Below are positions 62,627 to 64,000 of a DNA stretch of 64,000 nucleotides, piece after piece; positions within the stretch are counted from its first letter, which is position 1, and the number at the start of each line of letters is the position of its first letter. The DNA comes from CALZIK01 sp945787635 (GTDB taxonomy: Bacteria > Acidobacteriota > Thermoanaerobaculia > Multivoradales > JAHEKO01): contig CAMYNM010000012.1 of the NCBI GenBank assembly GCA_947259725.1, forward strand, positions 1 through 64,000. Reading direction: 5' to 3'. Made by a program: the position numbers and the translations under genes. The notes beneath the pieces were generated by a model. The model saw only the letters and a program-made list of their open reading frames with translations, searched no databases and had not been told where the DNA came from.

Positions 62627-63052
62627 ATGGCCGATATCGAACAGAACGACGAAGTCCAGGAAGATCAAACGGAGGTCGTGCCCGAAGAGCCTGCGGCCGA
62701 GATGAAAGAGGAAGCCGCCGCCGAAGCCGAGGGTGGCGGCGCGGAGGAAACGGACGCTACGGCCGAGGAGGTTGCGGAAGAGGCCACCGCGCCGGCGGAA
62801 GCGCCGGCAGTGGAAGTTATCGAGTCGGAAGAGGTAGTGGAAGCTGTCGCCGAGGAAGCTCCGGCTCCCGCGGCCGCGGCCCCCGAGCTCGCTCCCGCCC
62901 CGAAGGCGCCCGACAAGGGCCCGGCGAAGGCCAAGCTCAAAGAGCTCAAGGCCGAGCGCGACAAGGCACTCGAGTCCGGTGACAGCGCGCTGTTGAAGCG
63001 GACGCGAGCCCGGATTCGCCGGCTCAAGCGCCAGCTGCGCAAAGCCGGATAG
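62627..63052 (+). CDS. Small acidic N-terminal/basic C-terminal protein, unknown
   Basis: 141 residues from the ATG at 62627, with AAGGAGAT at 62611-62618. Residues 1-100 are low-complexity Glu/Ala/Val (net strongly acidic). Residues about 101-141 are strongly basic and helical (KAKLKELKAERDKALESGDS, then RTRARIRRLKRQLRKAG), likely a coiled coil that binds nucleic acid or acidic partners. The split-charge pattern recalls histone-like or ribosome-associated small proteins, but no family is recognised. It is divergent from mdh, 115 bases away. Good codon use and a strong ribosome site support expression. Confidence 0.72.
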   Translation: MADIEQNDEVQEDQTEVVPEEPAAEMKEEAAAEAEGGGAEETDATAEEVAEEATAPAEAPAVEVIESEEVVEAVAEEAPAPAAAAPELAPAPKAPDKGPAKAKLKELKAERDKALESGDSALLKRTRARIRRLKRQLRKAG

Positions 63053-63062
63053 TCGGCCGGAA

Positions 63063-63099
63063 AGTCGGGGACACCGTTCCGTGGTGTCCCCTCCCGACT
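63063..63099. repeat. Second palindromic repeat family, GGGGACAC copy 2
   Basis: AGTCGGGGACACCGTTCCGT then GGTGTCCCC and TCCCGACT: nested palindromes (GGACACC/GGTGTCC and AGTCGG/CCGACT). The core and the right flank match 20464-20499. It fills the 51-base convergent gap between the acidic-basic protein and the MOSC gene. Confidence 0.72.
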
Positions 63100-63103
63100 C
63101 CGT

Positions 63104-63556
63104 CTACTCGCCAGAGGCCAGCCACCCGACCTCATCGCCGAGCTTGATCTCGCCGTCGCGAACGACTTGACCGTAGGCGCCCGCCCGCCAGTCGGGGCCG
63201 AGTGCGGCGCGAAGCCCGGGATGGCCCTGGTCCATCCGCCGGCAGGGCCGAGTCTCGCCCCGGATGCGGATCGTGACGTCTCCGACCCGGAGGGTCTTGC
63301 CGCGGCTGTGGGCAAGATCGACTCCGCTGACCAGGAGGTTCGCGCGTCGTAGCACGGGGTTCGGTTCGCCCACGACTTCGGCTGCGGCCTCGGCCCAGCT
63401 CTCGACGCTGATCACGGTGACCTGGCGCTTGCCGCCATGGTCAGCGTTGCCTTCGAGCCCCGAGCCAACGACCGCGCGGGCGGCTTCCGCCGCATCCATC
63501 GGCCCCTTCTTGGCGCGTTTGATCCAGATCTTCTCGAGACGCCCGGTCGAGCTCAT
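63104..63556 (-). CDS. MOSC-domain protein
   Basis: 150 residues from the ATG at 63554-63556. MOSC folds carry sulfur for molybdenum-cofactor-related reactions. The key pattern here is RPCRRMD with the conserved Cys near residue 113, preceded by the NLLVSGVDLA and GDVTIRIRGE strands. The N-terminal short form lacks the other domains of YiiM- or MOCOS-type proteins. Its ATG overlaps the stop of the TonB-type gene by four bases (ATGA), so they share a transcript. The role is unknown. Confidence 0.82.
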   Translation of the reverse strand: MSSTGRLEKIWIKRAKKGPMDAAEAARAVVGSGLEGNADHGGKRQVTVISVESWAEAAAEVVGEPNPVLRRANLLVSGVDLAHSRGKTLRVGDVTIRIRGETRPCRRMDQGHPGLRAALGPDWRAGAYGQVVRDGEIKLGDEVGWLASGE

Positions 63557-64000
63557 CGCGCGCCTCCGCCGCTGCCCGGCTCGTCTCCGTCGAGCTGAAA
63601 GTTGATGGTCAGGTTGTAATAGACCTCGACCGGAGCGCCGGCGAGTTTGGCGGGAGCGAACGTCCATTGGCGCACGGCCTCGAAAGCTGCTTGATCCAGT
63701 GTCTCGTCGAGAGACTCGGTGACCCAGGCATCTCGGACCTTTCCGTCGGCGCCGATGACCGCGCGCACCACGACGAGACCGGTCTTACCGGCGTCCTTGG
63801 CTGCGTCCGGATACTCGGGCATCACCGTGTCGTGAATCTCGGGTTTGCTCACGTCGCCCGCGACGGAGTAGATCGGGGCCTCAACGAGATCGCCGGTAGG
63901 CGCGGCGGTGAGGGTGGTTATGTCGAACGGTTCGGGGCTCGAAAAGGCCTCGGGAGGCACCGCCGCGAGGACCGCGATGTCGGTGTGCTGGCCGCGGCCG
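63553..64000 (-). CDS. TonB C-terminal-domain protein, partial (5' end outside the window)
   Basis: The C-terminal 148 codons of a larger protein that runs off the right end of the window; the open frame continues upstream to the edge (GQHTDIAVLAAVPPEAF). The TonB C-terminal domain is clear: MPEYPDAAKDAGKTGLVVVR (near 63835-63770), then GADGKVRDAWV, AAFEAVRQWTFAPA and VEVYYNLTINFQL. It would transmit proton-motive energy to outer-membrane receptors such as that at 48818, or work as a TonB-like periplasmic protein. A GTG at 63958-63960 is unlikely to be the real start because the frame stays open above it. Confidence 0.8.
   Translation of the reverse strand, partial: GRGQHTDIAVLAAVPPEAFSSPEPFDITTLTAAPTGDLVEAPIYSVAGDVSKPEIHDTVMPEYPDAAKDAGKTGLVVVRAVIGADGKVRDAWVTESLDETLDQAAFEAVRQWTFAPAKLAGAPVEVYYNLTINFQLDGDEPGSGGGAR

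Overview
The window is about 64 kb of GC-rich DNA with roughly 45 protein genes and no rRNA, tRNA or CRISPR array. The gene set suggests an Acidobacteriota genome, most likely near Thermoanaerobaculia. It includes ASPIC/UnbV-type FG-GAP proteins beside membrane multiheme cytochromes, a two-heme reaction-centre-type cytochrome with TPR, very large secreted repeat proteins, TonB-dependent transport, and many small enzymes with GTG or TTG starts. That placement is inference; no marker gene is present.

Layout. 1-1257 is an IS481-family insertion whose left tip lies outside the window; its right end abuts a truncated copy of a dispersed palindromic repeat, next to an SNF2 helicase (1276-4869). 5043-10267 is a reverse-strand block with a pentaheme membrane cytochrome, an FG-GAP/ASPIC/TPR protein and a small anchored protein. 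10524-18361 runs forward: lipoprotein, DUF481 barrel, type II NADH dehydrogenase, TypA, an RRM protein with a long leader, a frameshifted diheme cytochrome and malic enzyme. 18548-23511 runs in reverse: radical SAM/SPASM protein, AhpD-like protein, glutamine amidotransferase and amidohydrolase lipoprotein. 23564-34303 holds two large secreted proteins that share a C-terminal module, a Tat-type secreted protein, a monoheme cytochrome and an exported protein. 34652-38263 has DinB, acyl-CoA synthetase and nucleotidyltransferase-like genes, followed by a reverse CNT transporter and a NatAB-like ABC exporter.

42656-43435 is a DsbA-like thioredoxin gene in which the first Cys of the CxxC is an in-frame TGA followed by a SECIS-like hairpin. 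It is therefore a probable selenoprotein. It is divergent from a 1690-residue secreted zinc metalloprotease with eleven Cys-rich repeats. A TonB receptor, a DUF1015 protein, a sulfotransferase, a RidA/hydrolase pair and another hydrolase follow.

55339-60802 is a tight three-gene operon with 4-bp overlaps. It encodes an ATP/ADP-translocase-like transporter fused to HEAT repeats, a cyclic-nucleotide-binding-fold protein, and a signal-peptide protein that joins a metallophosphatase to a putative FAM20/PI3K/HipA-like kinase domain. This is the best candidate for an undescribed system, possibly phosphorylation outside the cytoplasm. Malate dehydrogenase/class II aldolase, an acidic-basic small protein, and MOSC/TonB genes close the window.

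Across the window a REP/REPIN-like family (core CGGTCGA...TCGACCG) occurs about ten times, almost always in intergenic DNA, once as a triple 44-bp tandem and once inside a gene. A second palindrome (GGGGACAC...GTGTCCCC) occurs twice.
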